Below are positions 45,358 to 52,957 of a stretch of DNA of 64,000 nucleotides, piece after piece (positions within the stretch are counted from its first letter, which is position 1; each line of letters begins with the position of its first letter). The notes beneath the pieces were generated by a model. The model did no database searches, was not told the origin of the DNA, and worked only from the letters and a program-made list of their open reading frames with translations. The DNA is from PMP191F sp047602185 (lineage in GTDB: Bacteria; Bacteroidota; Bacteroidia; Chitinophagales; Chitinophagaceae): contig JASGHY010000001.1 of assembly GCA_047602185.1 (NCBI GenBank), positions 1,240,001 through 1,304,000 on the forward strand. Reading direction: 5' to 3'. The translations under genes and the position numbers were made by a program.

Positions 45358-47157
45358 ATGAGTGAATTGATTTCATATATACGCAATACCACAGCACCGC
45401 TAAATAACGCAGGTGCCAATACCTCGTTTATTCAACCCAAACTGTCAGTGAACCAGCCAGGAGATGTTTATGAACAAGAAGCTGATCGTGTAGCAGAGCA
45501 GGTAGTACAAACAAAAATAAGAGAACCCTTCATTCCTTTAAGACCGGTTCCCGTTACTCCGGTACAACGTCAATGTGCGCATTGTGAACAGGAAGAAAAG
45601 AAAATGCAACGTAAAGAGCAGGATAAAGAGGTTCCCGATGTGGATAATCAATTCGAAAACTATGCAGGTAATTTATCCGGTGCCGGTACGCCATTACCAA
45701 ATAATGTCCGCAACTATTATGAGCCCCGCTTTGGGTATGATTTCAGCAACGTACGTGTTCATACAGGCACAGTGGCTGCAAAATCAGCACAATCGGTCAA
45801 TGCGCTGGCATATACTACCGGCAACAATATCGTATTCAACAATGGGCAATATGCACCGGAGACCAATAGTGGTAAAAAATTACTGGCACACGAACTTACA
45901 CATGTAGTACAGCAGCAAGGCCAGGCAGGTAACATTCAGCGTAAAGACGGTTGCATGCTGAATGATTCACCGGAAGCTGTATGGGCCGGGCAAAATGATG
46001 GAAAAGTATTCAAAACCGGTGATGATGATGCGAAGCCCAATGAAGCCATTCTCTGGAATTTTTGTGCTGCAGAAACAGCCATGCGCGAAAATCATAAATT
46101 AAGCCTGCAGCAGGAAACGCCACGCTGGAAAGGTATGCTGGTTGGTAATGGTACCACGGCAGCTACAAGGCCCGACATGAAGATAAGATTGCAGGGAGCT
46201 GCCAGCTCCAGTGGTAATGCAGATGCTAATACTCAACTGGCTTTGAAGCGTGCTGAAGCAGTAAGAGATTTCCTGGTATCAGAAGGTATTCCCGGGTCAT
46301 TTATTGAAATATCGGGGGCCGGTTCTCAATTCCCGCTGGCAGATGAAACTTCGCCTGAAAATATGGCCCGCAACCGTCGTGTTGAACTGACCTTATTTAC
46401 ACCTACGCAAACCGCCGATATTCCCGGCAATGTAGTGGCAGCCAATGTAAAAACAATCAGCATTGGTAAATCTCCAAAGCAGATGGATGCTCCATTCTTT
46501 GACCCTGCTACCAATAGGTTCGCAAGATCCATTCCGGCTCTGAAGGCTTCTGCTGAAGTTGACCTGGTAGGCTTTAAAGGAGATTCCATTGGTTTTTACC
46601 AGTTACTTATAGGCGATACAAGGATCGGTTTATACAGATCACCTGCTGATAATAGCGAATTGTTGCTGGATTATGGAAGATGTAATCCCGTTTTGCCTTG
46701 CAGGGATATTGAAGATGCTACCAGCCGGTATAGTTATGATAACAGAAGCCTCTTCCTGCAAAATACAGGTTCTGCCAGTGGTACGTTAGGGATCGTTGAC
46801 AGACCCGGAACTGTATTCCCGTTAAAATATCCAGACCCGGCAAACGGTCCGTATGAATTGGTACACTATTTCTGGAAAATGGATTTCGATGTAATTCTGG
46901 GCATCAGGTCTGCCAGCCTGTTCATGCCATTGCAAAGCGCTATATGGAACCTGGCAGCAGCTGAAGATGTAGATATCACAGCTAAAACAGTAAGTGGAAT
47001 GGCTCCGATTGCCGTACACCAGGACTTTGTTTCCGTATCAGCCAAAGACAAAAAGGCATCGCTGGATATGGCATTTTCGGGCCCCACATGCAGGTTAATG
47101 TCGCGGAGCCGTGAAGTAGCACCTGATGAATTGCCGTGCAGACCTGCAGTTAGTTAA
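45358..47157 (+). CDS. eCIS cargo 8: eCIS_core + OmpA-like + unassigned domain
   Basis: 599 residues. Leader FIQPKLSVNQPGDVYEQEAD, one CxxC unit (QRQCAHCEQEEKKMQRKE) nearly identical in DNA to that of cargo 7, and eCIS_core with HELTH at H178. The usually invariant RVHTD of the core is RVHTG here. An OmpA-like domain lies at about 264-345 (MKIRLQGAASSSGNADANTQ; LALKRAEAVRDFLVSEGIPG; MARNRRVELTLF). The C-terminal 250 residues resemble no family I know and are probably beta-rich (SAEVDLVGFKGDSIGFYQLL). The architecture parallels cargo 5. Confidence 0.78.
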   Translation: MSELISYIRNTTAPLNNAGANTSFIQPKLSVNQPGDVYEQEADRVAEQVVQTKIREPFIPLRPVPVTPVQRQCAHCEQEEKKMQRKEQDKEVPDVDNQFENYAGNLSGAGTPLPNNVRNYYEPRFGYDFSNVRVHTGTVAAKSAQSVNALAYTTGNNIVFNNGQYAPETNSGKKLLAHELTHVVQQQGQAGNIQRKDGCMLNDSPEAVWAGQNDGKVFKTGDDDAKPNEAILWNFCAAETAMRENHKLSLQQETPRWKGMLVGNGTTAATRPDMKIRLQGAASSSGNADANTQLALKRAEAVRDFLVSEGIPGSFIEISGAGSQFPLADETSPENMARNRRVELTLFTPTQTADIPGNVVAANVKTISIGKSPKQMDAPFFDPATNRFARSIPALKASAEVDLVGFKGDSIGFYQLLIGDTRIGLYRSPADNSELLLDYGRCNPVLPCRDIEDATSRYSYDNRSLFLQNTGSASGTLGIVDRPGTVFPLKYPDPANGPYELVHYFWKMDFDVILGIRSASLFMPLQSAIWNLAAAEDVDITAKTVSGMAPIAVHQDFVSVSAKDKKASLDMAFSGPTCRLMSRSREVAPDELPCRPAVS

Positions 47158-47268
47158 GCAGTTAATTAAAAAATGCAATAACACTCATTGATGTTTGAGT
47201 CAGAATAAAATAGATCTATCAAAATGTCCGCTACCTGAACATATCGTCAACCAACTAAAAAGAGTTAC

Positions 47269-48279
47269 ATGAGTAAAAAACATTTAATGAACGAATTCCG
47301 AAACCAGTTAACTGGTACAGACCCTGCCGGGACTTTCGTGCGGCCTGACCAGCGGGTGCAGACAAAACTCAGTATTAACCAGCCGGGCGATGTATATGAG
47401 CAGGAGGCAGACAGGGTGGCTGACAAGATTGTACATTCCGGATCAGCAGGCGATATTACACCTGTACAGCGTAAATGTGAGCACTGCGAAAAGGAAGAAA
47501 AAAAAGCGCAACGTAAAGAAACCAATACTTCACAGGTTAATGCAGGTAATGACCTGGAAAATTACATAGGCAACCTGTCTGGTAGTGGGCAGCCCTTACC
47601 TGCCGGAGTAAGGGAATTTTATGAGCCTAAGTTTGGTTATAACTTCAGCAACGTACGTATACACACAGATACAGTAGCTGCAAAATCAGCCCAGTCAATA
47701 AATGCGTTGGCTTATACATCAGGTAACAATATTGTATTCAACAACGGGCAATATTCACCTGCAGATAACAACGGTAAAAAATTGCTGGCACACGAACTTA
47801 CGCATGTTGTACAACAACAGGGTGCTCAGCCTGCTGGTAAAACCACTGTTCAGAAACAGGGGCTGGAAGACTTTGGATTAGGCGATTGGGGCGGTGGAGG
47901 AGGAGGTTTAAGCGATTGGGGAAATGGTTTAAATGACTGGGGCGGAGGACTGGGTGATTGGGGATGGGGTGGAGGACAAACTCCATGCGAACGTTCGTCG
48001 CTGATCCATTATAAAGATCTTATTTGTCCCGGTAGTAACGACAAATCCACCTGGTTCAAACTGCCCTGTGCATGGAGAATGTATAAAAATACGGGCGAAT
48101 GTACAATCGGTGTTGCCCAAATGGATGCAGTCGATAACATTATAGCGATAGAACTGATAGACCCTAATGAAACAACAGAAGTACAATCTGTTAGTGGTTG
48201 CAATTATATGGTAGTAAGCTGTATGCCGGACTGCTCTGGTAAGGGCAGTGTAAGGTACGGGCCACCTTGTATCTCTTAA
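47269..48279 (+). CDS. eCIS cargo 9: short eCIS_core protein with Gly/Trp repeats and Cys-rich tail
   Basis: 336 residues, the shortest cargo. Leader VQTKLSINQPGDVYEQEADR, one CxxC unit (QRKCEHCEKEEKKAQRKE) and eCIS_core with HELTH at H175. Residues about 203-240 are a low-complexity GDWGG/SDWGN/NDWGG/GDWGW repeat. The last 100 residues hold eight cysteines (PCER, LIC, LPC, GEC, SGC, VSC, PDC, PPC), which suggests a small disulfide-bonded domain. No catalytic motif is seen. A 111-bp AT-rich gap precedes it, the largest inside the cargo array apart from the leader gap at 31565. Confidence 0.75.
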   Translation: MSKKHLMNEFRNQLTGTDPAGTFVRPDQRVQTKLSINQPGDVYEQEADRVADKIVHSGSAGDITPVQRKCEHCEKEEKKAQRKETNTSQVNAGNDLENYIGNLSGSGQPLPAGVREFYEPKFGYNFSNVRIHTDTVAAKSAQSINALAYTSGNNIVFNNGQYSPADNNGKKLLAHELTHVVQQQGAQPAGKTTVQKQGLEDFGLGDWGGGGGGLSDWGNGLNDWGGGLGDWGWGGGQTPCERSSLIHYKDLICPGSNDKSTWFKLPCAWRMYKNTGECTIGVAQMDAVDNIIAIELIDPNETTEVQSVSGCNYMVVSCMPDCSGKGSVRYGPPCIS

Positions 48280-48302
48280 AAGATCAGAATATTTTCCGGT
48301 CG

Positions 48303-50303
48303 ATGATCAAAAGTGTAATCAATAATAAATCGCAGGCTGTTGCTGATGTACAGCAAAGTAACTTCTTTAGCAGGGATGCTGCCCAGGATGCTGCCGCTGC
48401 TTTTGTGGCATCCCGGCCGGTACCTGTTGTACAGCGTAAATGTGAGCATTGCGAACAGGAAGAGAAGAAACTGCAGCGTAAAGAAGATGGTACTGATACC
48501 GGTAGTGAGCTGGAACAATATACTTCGTCAATAAGCGGTTCAGGAGAACCGTTGCCACAGAACGTACGGGGTTTCTATGAGCCCCGCTTTGGATATGACT
48601 TTAGCAATGTACGCGTTCATACAGATAATGCTGCCGCTGGCTCTGCCCGGTCTGTAAATGCCCTGGCATATACTGCCGGTAATCATATTGTATTTAACAG
48701 CGGGCAATATGCTCCGGGTACACATAGCGGCAAACAATTGCTGGCCCATGAGCTTACCCATGTGATACAACAGGCCGGTACAAATATCCCTGCCAATAAT
48801 ATACAACGAGCAATAGGAGACGGACATGATCTCCGTTCAGAGAATTTCTCCGGCGATCCTGAACTGGAAGCCTGTTATGATGGCGACAATGCCTATTACC
48901 TGCGATATGGAAACAGAGGTGAAACAGTACAGAAAGTCCAGGAAGGATTGATCCAGGTAGGCTATACATTGCCGCAGTACGGTGCGGACGGCATTTTTAA
49001 GGAAGAAACAGATGGTACGGTACGGCATTTTCAGCAGGATTATCAATTAGGCGCCGATGGCATCGTTGGCCCCATTACAATTGGCAAGCTGGATGAACTG
49101 CTGCCACAACGCAAAACCAATCCGGAACCACCTTCTCCTTCAAACCCGCTTGAAATACCTCCATCACCCGTTTGCCAGGTACCCGATGAACAGGCAGATA
49201 CAGTTATACAAGCCAAACATGTACCGTCACATCAACGCAATACAATAAGAAATGTATCAGTAACACCTGTGGTACAGTGCAAGCACCTTACAATGAGAGA
49301 ATCTATGGATGAGTATGCAAAGAAGATAAATTCTTCCGTAAGTACTGATCCTGATGTAACTGCTAAAGGACAGTTTTACTGGTCGCAACTCGCATTAAAG
49401 ATGATTATCGATGATATTAACAAAACGTATACAATGCTCGACCCCATCGTGTCTAAGGTTGGTAATCTCATGATTGCGATAATGAATGATGATACTGTAA
49501 CAATCAATAAACTGATGCTTGAAATACCAAAGGACATCGAAAAAAGTGGTGTATCCAATGCTCCTGATCTTTTGAAAATATTCTTACCAATGACCAATGT
49601 AGAACATCCTACTACATTGTGGTCAAGATTCAATAAGGACAACCATGTGCCATCCGATTTTAGCAAGTATAAAAACTTCTCTGCTTACAAGCAATTGCGC
49701 GATAATGAGAAAACTGCCTGCTGGTCAATGGCACAGTTTGCTATTAAAAGGTTTGAAGACAAAGGCGGTTATACAGATATAGATGCGTCTAAAAAAGGTA
49801 AAACCAAGCCGTCTTTCTCTGCCGCATTTATACAGAGCGCTACCCGCTATTATGATTGGAGCGGTTCTACCTTACGGGGTGATGTGGTAAGTTATAATTC
49901 AAACCTTGCAGGTAATATTACTAAAATGAAAGGTATATTGGATGATGGGTTCCTGTTGCATGCACGGGTGGTTAGTGGCGTCAATTTCGGCACAGGATTG
50001 CATCCCACGCTAAAAGCATCTAAAGGTGTTTCCCCCGTTCCTCCATCAACACAGGTTACCGGGCAGGCAGAACACTCGTTGGTGATCATAGGATATGAGG
50101 ATACATCTGACGAATTCATCTTCTGGGACCCTGATTCGAGTGTAAGTAGTTACCAGGGAAAACAAGGTTTTGGTATCCTTCATTATAACAACAATAGCTT
50201 TACTACGGCAAAAGATGCGGCTGATATGTATGTAAATGAAGACGGTCAACATACAGGCGGCAGCAGTAATAAACGTTACCAGGTGCTAAGTGTAGCACTT
50301 TAA
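48303..50303 (+). CDS. eCIS cargo 10: eCIS_core + peptidoglycan-binding module + C39/papain-like cysteine peptidase domain
   Basis: 666 residues from ATG 48303; an in-frame TTG at 48267 would overlap the upstream gene and is less likely. No QPKLSVN leader; one CxxC unit (QRKCEHCEQEEKKLQRKE) and eCIS_core with HELTH at H149. A PG_binding_1 module lies at about 205-265 (VQKVQEGLIQVGYTLPQYG; RHFQQDYQLGADGIVGPI). The C-terminal domain shows C473 (KTACWSMAQFAIKRF), H591 (AEHSLVIIGYED) and D609 (FIFWDPDSS), the Cys-His-Asp layout of C39-like/papain-fold peptidases. Probable cysteine-peptidase effector. Confidence 0.78.
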   Translation: MIKSVINNKSQAVADVQQSNFFSRDAAQDAAAAFVASRPVPVVQRKCEHCEQEEKKLQRKEDGTDTGSELEQYTSSISGSGEPLPQNVRGFYEPRFGYDFSNVRVHTDNAAAGSARSVNALAYTAGNHIVFNSGQYAPGTHSGKQLLAHELTHVIQQAGTNIPANNIQRAIGDGHDLRSENFSGDPELEACYDGDNAYYLRYGNRGETVQKVQEGLIQVGYTLPQYGADGIFKEETDGTVRHFQQDYQLGADGIVGPITIGKLDELLPQRKTNPEPPSPSNPLEIPPSPVCQVPDEQADTVIQAKHVPSHQRNTIRNVSVTPVVQCKHLTMRESMDEYAKKINSSVSTDPDVTAKGQFYWSQLALKMIIDDINKTYTMLDPIVSKVGNLMIAIMNDDTVTINKLMLEIPKDIEKSGVSNAPDLLKIFLPMTNVEHPTTLWSRFNKDNHVPSDFSKYKNFSAYKQLRDNEKTACWSMAQFAIKRFEDKGGYTDIDASKKGKTKPSFSAAFIQSATRYYDWSGSTLRGDVVSYNSNLAGNITKMKGILDDGFLLHARVVSGVNFGTGLHPTLKASKGVSPVPPSTQVTGQAEHSLVIIGYEDTSDEFIFWDPDSSVSSYQGKQGFGILHYNNNSFTTAKDAADMYVNEDGQHTGGSSNKRYQVLSVAL

Positions 50304-50332
50304 AAAATACACGATCTTAAAACAGGGAAACT

Positions 50333-51586
50333 ATGTTTGAATCATCACCGAAATCGATCCCCGTCAACACTACGGGTAATACCGGCAGTTTCTTTGCGCC
50401 TGTCTTCAGGCAGGTACAAAACCAGGTACAACAGCAACCGGCGTTGCCGGGTTTTACCAGCACCCGTTTCATCGACAATACCTTTGCCAACTTTGATGCC
50501 GATTACGTGGTGGATGGGCCTGTACCCAAAACCGGAACGCTGTTCATCAAACACAAGGTTTTTATGGTTTACCCGGCTAATATGACTCCCGAAGAAAGAA
50601 CTACCTTTGAAACAGATTTCAAGAAGAGCATTCATGATACCTGGAGCAACCAGCACCTGCTTACTTTAACCCTGCCCGGCTTTTTACCCTATCAATGTAA
50701 TGTAGATGTTTCTGTAAACGTAGAAACCGATCAAAAGAATGCGCACACTGTTATTAATGTAGTAAAGCCTGGTGCAAAAGAAAAACGCTATCGTTCACGT
50801 GTAAGTTCGGTTGACAAAAAAGAAGACTCTGAAAATACCCATACAGCCAAACTGGATTATCGCGACCCCACTACACCGGAAGAAAAAAGAACAGATACCG
50901 CTGATAGGATGATAGATGTAGGCAGTTTTGATTTTGACAGTGCGGTTATAAACGCCGATTGTCAATCGGATATACAGGATATAAAGAATTACCTGAATAG
51001 CATACCGGATCCCGACCCGGCGAGTGGTGAAGACTGTAAGTTTTCATTGGAATATATAGGCCGGGCAAGTTCAGAAGGATCTGCCGATTACAATCAGAAG
51101 TTGAGCCAGAAAAGAATAGATAGTGTAGATGCAGAATTGTCGAAAGTAAATGGTGTTTGTATTACAATACCCAATCCGATAGGTGAACGCAATGCACAGG
51201 CTGATGCAGAATACAGGAAGGTAACAGTGGCGATATTTGTTAATAAGGCCGGTAAAACAGATAAAGCGCAACAGAACGTAGCTGCTCATGAATTTGGTCA
51301 TATGATAGGGTTGGGAGATGAATATGTTGATTCAAAACCATCCATACCCAATACTTTACCGAAAGAAAAAGGCGACAAGCCTAAACACTATGAGGCTGTA
51401 AAAGAAGGCGTGGATCAGGCAGCAGCAGATGAATTGCTGGTGCAGAATTCAGATTCCATCATGGCGGCAGGCAACACTGTTAAAAGAGGGCATTACGTAG
51501 CATTTGTAGCAGCTCTTGATCGTATGACTGCCCCTGAAATGCCAGCTAACAGACCTCCACAGAGGGTTTCCTGGAAAGTGCAATAA
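50333..51586 (+). CDS. Cargo candidate without eCIS_core: OmpA-like + HExxHxxGxxDEY metallopeptidase-like protein
   Basis: 417 residues. It lacks the leader, CxxC and eCIS_core modules of its upstream neighbours. A domain at about 70-150 (VFMVYPANMTPEERTTFETD; KKSIHDTWSNQHLLTLTLP) resembles part of cargo 2. It is followed by an OmpA-like segment (VGSFDFDSAVINADCQSDIQ; EYIGRASSEGSADYNQKLSQ; ERNAQADAEYRKVTVAIF) and HEFGHMIGLGDEY (H319, H323, D329), with a later DSIMAAG that could be a Met-turn. It is a likely zinc-peptidase effector that must be loaded some other way, or a structural/processing protease. Confidence 0.75.
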   Translation: MFESSPKSIPVNTTGNTGSFFAPVFRQVQNQVQQQPALPGFTSTRFIDNTFANFDADYVVDGPVPKTGTLFIKHKVFMVYPANMTPEERTTFETDFKKSIHDTWSNQHLLTLTLPGFLPYQCNVDVSVNVETDQKNAHTVINVVKPGAKEKRYRSRVSSVDKKEDSENTHTAKLDYRDPTTPEEKRTDTADRMIDVGSFDFDSAVINADCQSDIQDIKNYLNSIPDPDPASGEDCKFSLEYIGRASSEGSADYNQKLSQKRIDSVDAELSKVNGVCITIPNPIGERNAQADAEYRKVTVAIFVNKAGKTDKAQQNVAAHEFGHMIGLGDEYVDSKPSIPNTLPKEKGDKPKHYEAVKEGVDQAAADELLVQNSDSIMAAGNTVKRGHYVAFVAALDRMTAPEMPANRPPQRVSWKVQ

Positions 51587-51613
51587 TCCGTTAATAATCT
51601 AAAAAAACAAAGA

Positions 51614-52948
51614 ATGGCTATTAATACACAGAACCTGGTAAATGCTATTACAAACTACCGCCAGTTACTACGCAACAGGCTAGACGCGCATTTCAAAAAA
51701 GAAGAGAAAGAATTAGCCGCTGTTTTTCCAACAATTCAACTGGCCGATGATGGCAGCGCACTTCACCGTTACCTGTCACAACACCGGTTCACAATAGAGG
51801 AATATATCACTTTGATGACGGCATTGGCGCCTCATATTCAACCGGCCTTTTTTGAAAATATGATCCAGGAGTTTCTGCCCAACGGGGGAGAGTTTCCTGA
51901 ATTTGGTGGTGTTAAAGCGGGTAATAACCGTTGTATTTTACCTACCGGTGAAACTGTTTTATTTATCCTGGCAGGTGTTGACCTGCCCGCAAGGTTACAG
52001 TTACAGGAACTCTTTAGCCAGGAGCATACTTTCTTTAAGGAGAGAATATTATGGCTGGAAGATGTAAAAGAAGGAGAACCGGTTATCAGTGGCAGGCTGG
52101 TATTATCACAGGAGTTTGTAGAGCTGTTCCTCTTCAATAAAGTATTGCAGCCAAAATTCAGCCAGGAGTTTCCGGCAAAGAAGCTTTCCTCGCAAATGGA
52201 GTGGAACGATCTGATCCTGCATCCGCAAACAGCAGAGCAGATAGGAGATATCCGCATCTGGTTGCAACACAACCAGGCTTTGCTGCAAGACTATAATATT
52301 GCCCGTAAGCTCAAACCCGGCTACCGTGCTTTGTTTTATGGCCCACCGGGCACAGGTAAAACATTAACTGCCACCTTGCTGGGAAAGGAATTCAATAAAG
52401 AAGTGTACCGGGTTGATCTGTCGCAGGTGGTATCCAAGTACATTGGCGAAACAGAAAAGAACCTGGAAAAGGTATTCAGCAAAGCAGAGAATAAAGATTG
52501 GATACTGTTCTTTGATGAAGCCGATGCATTATTCGGAAAACGAACCAATGTAAGCAACTCACACGATCGCTTTGCTAACCAGGAAGTGTCATACCTGTTG
52601 CAACGGGTGGAAGACTTTCCCGGTCTGCTGATCCTGGCTTCCAATTTCAAAAGCAATCTCGATAAAGCCTTTACAAGACGTTTTCACAACATGATCCATT
52701 TTCCGATGCCAACAGCAGGGGAGCGGCTGGAAATATGGAATAAGACCTTCCCGGGAATGATTACGCTTTCACCGGATATTGATCTGAATTTTATTGCACA
52801 GAAGTTTGAATTGAGTGGAGCCTCTATTCTTAATATTGTACAGTTCGCCTCATTGCGTGCTATCAGTAACCAGCAAATGAGCATCAATCAGCAGGATCTG
52901 CTGACTGGTATCAAAAGAGAGTTCTGGAAAGATGAAAAAACGATCTAA
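51614..52948 (+). CDS. eCIS AAA+ ATPase (Pvc15-type)
   Basis: 444 residues. N-terminal helical/beta domain (about 1-200), then an AAA+ module with Walker A GPPGTGKT (243-250), Walker B ILFFDEAD (D301, E302) and a sensor/arginine-finger region (FKSNLDKAFTRRFHNMIHFP). AAA+ ATPases of this type are conserved in eCIS loci; Pvc15 is proposed to help load or remodel cargo. It is encoded last, immediately after the cargo array. The gene ends in a perfect terminator hairpin. Confidence 0.93.
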   Translation: MAINTQNLVNAITNYRQLLRNRLDAHFKKEEKELAAVFPTIQLADDGSALHRYLSQHRFTIEEYITLMTALAPHIQPAFFENMIQEFLPNGGEFPEFGGVKAGNNRCILPTGETVLFILAGVDLPARLQLQELFSQEHTFFKERILWLEDVKEGEPVISGRLVLSQEFVELFLFNKVLQPKFSQEFPAKKLSSQMEWNDLILHPQTAEQIGDIRIWLQHNQALLQDYNIARKLKPGYRALFYGPPGTGKTLTATLLGKEFNKEVYRVDLSQVVSKYIGETEKNLEKVFSKAENKDWILFFDEADALFGKRTNVSNSHDRFANQEVSYLLQRVEDFPGLLILASNFKSNLDKAFTRRFHNMIHFPMPTAGERLEIWNKTFPGMITLSPDIDLNFIAQKFELSGASILNIVQFASLRAISNQQMSINQQDLLTGIKREFWKDEKTI

Positions 52949-52957
52949 TCGTTTTTT
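52935..52957. terminator. Bidirectional terminator at the end of the eCIS operon
   Basis: AAAAAACGAT / CTA / ATCGTTTTTT: a perfect 10-bp stem with a 3-nt loop overlapping the ATPase stop and the stop of the convergent thioredoxin-domain gene (52956, minus). Confidence 0.88.

Larger units (their letters stand above)
12216..52948 (+). other. Extracellular contractile injection system (eCIS) locus with cargo array
   Basis: All genes are on the plus strand with mostly short gaps. Order: Pvc16-like terminator, cap-adaptor candidate, sheath, tube 1, tube 2, DUF5908 protein, LysM adaptor, spike, PAAR, gp25, two baseplate wedge proteins, unknown 846-residue protein, tape measure, eleven cargo candidates plus one small gene, AAA+ ATPase. 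This is the gene complement of Afp/PVC/AlgoCIS-type particles: a sheath-powered syringe thought to be assembled in the cytoplasm. There are no capsid, portal, terminase, integrase or T6SS membrane-complex genes. No clear tail-fibre gene is recognised. Strong hairpins lie at 31601-31624 (structural/cargo junction) and 52935-52957 (end). Confidence 0.93.

Noticed and set aside
48267..48302. TTG start for cargo 10 overlapping cargo 9
   Set aside because: The upstream part encodes the out-of-frame end of cargo 9 and adds no conserved sequence; ATG 48303 fits better.
12216..52948. Prophage or type VI secretion system
   Set aside because: Sheath, tube, spike and PAAR genes could suggest either, but there is no capsid, portal, terminase, lysis or integrase gene and no T6SS membrane-complex gene. 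Pvc16, DUF5908, LysM adaptor, CIS_TMP, eCIS_core cargo and AAA+ ATPase point to an eCIS.
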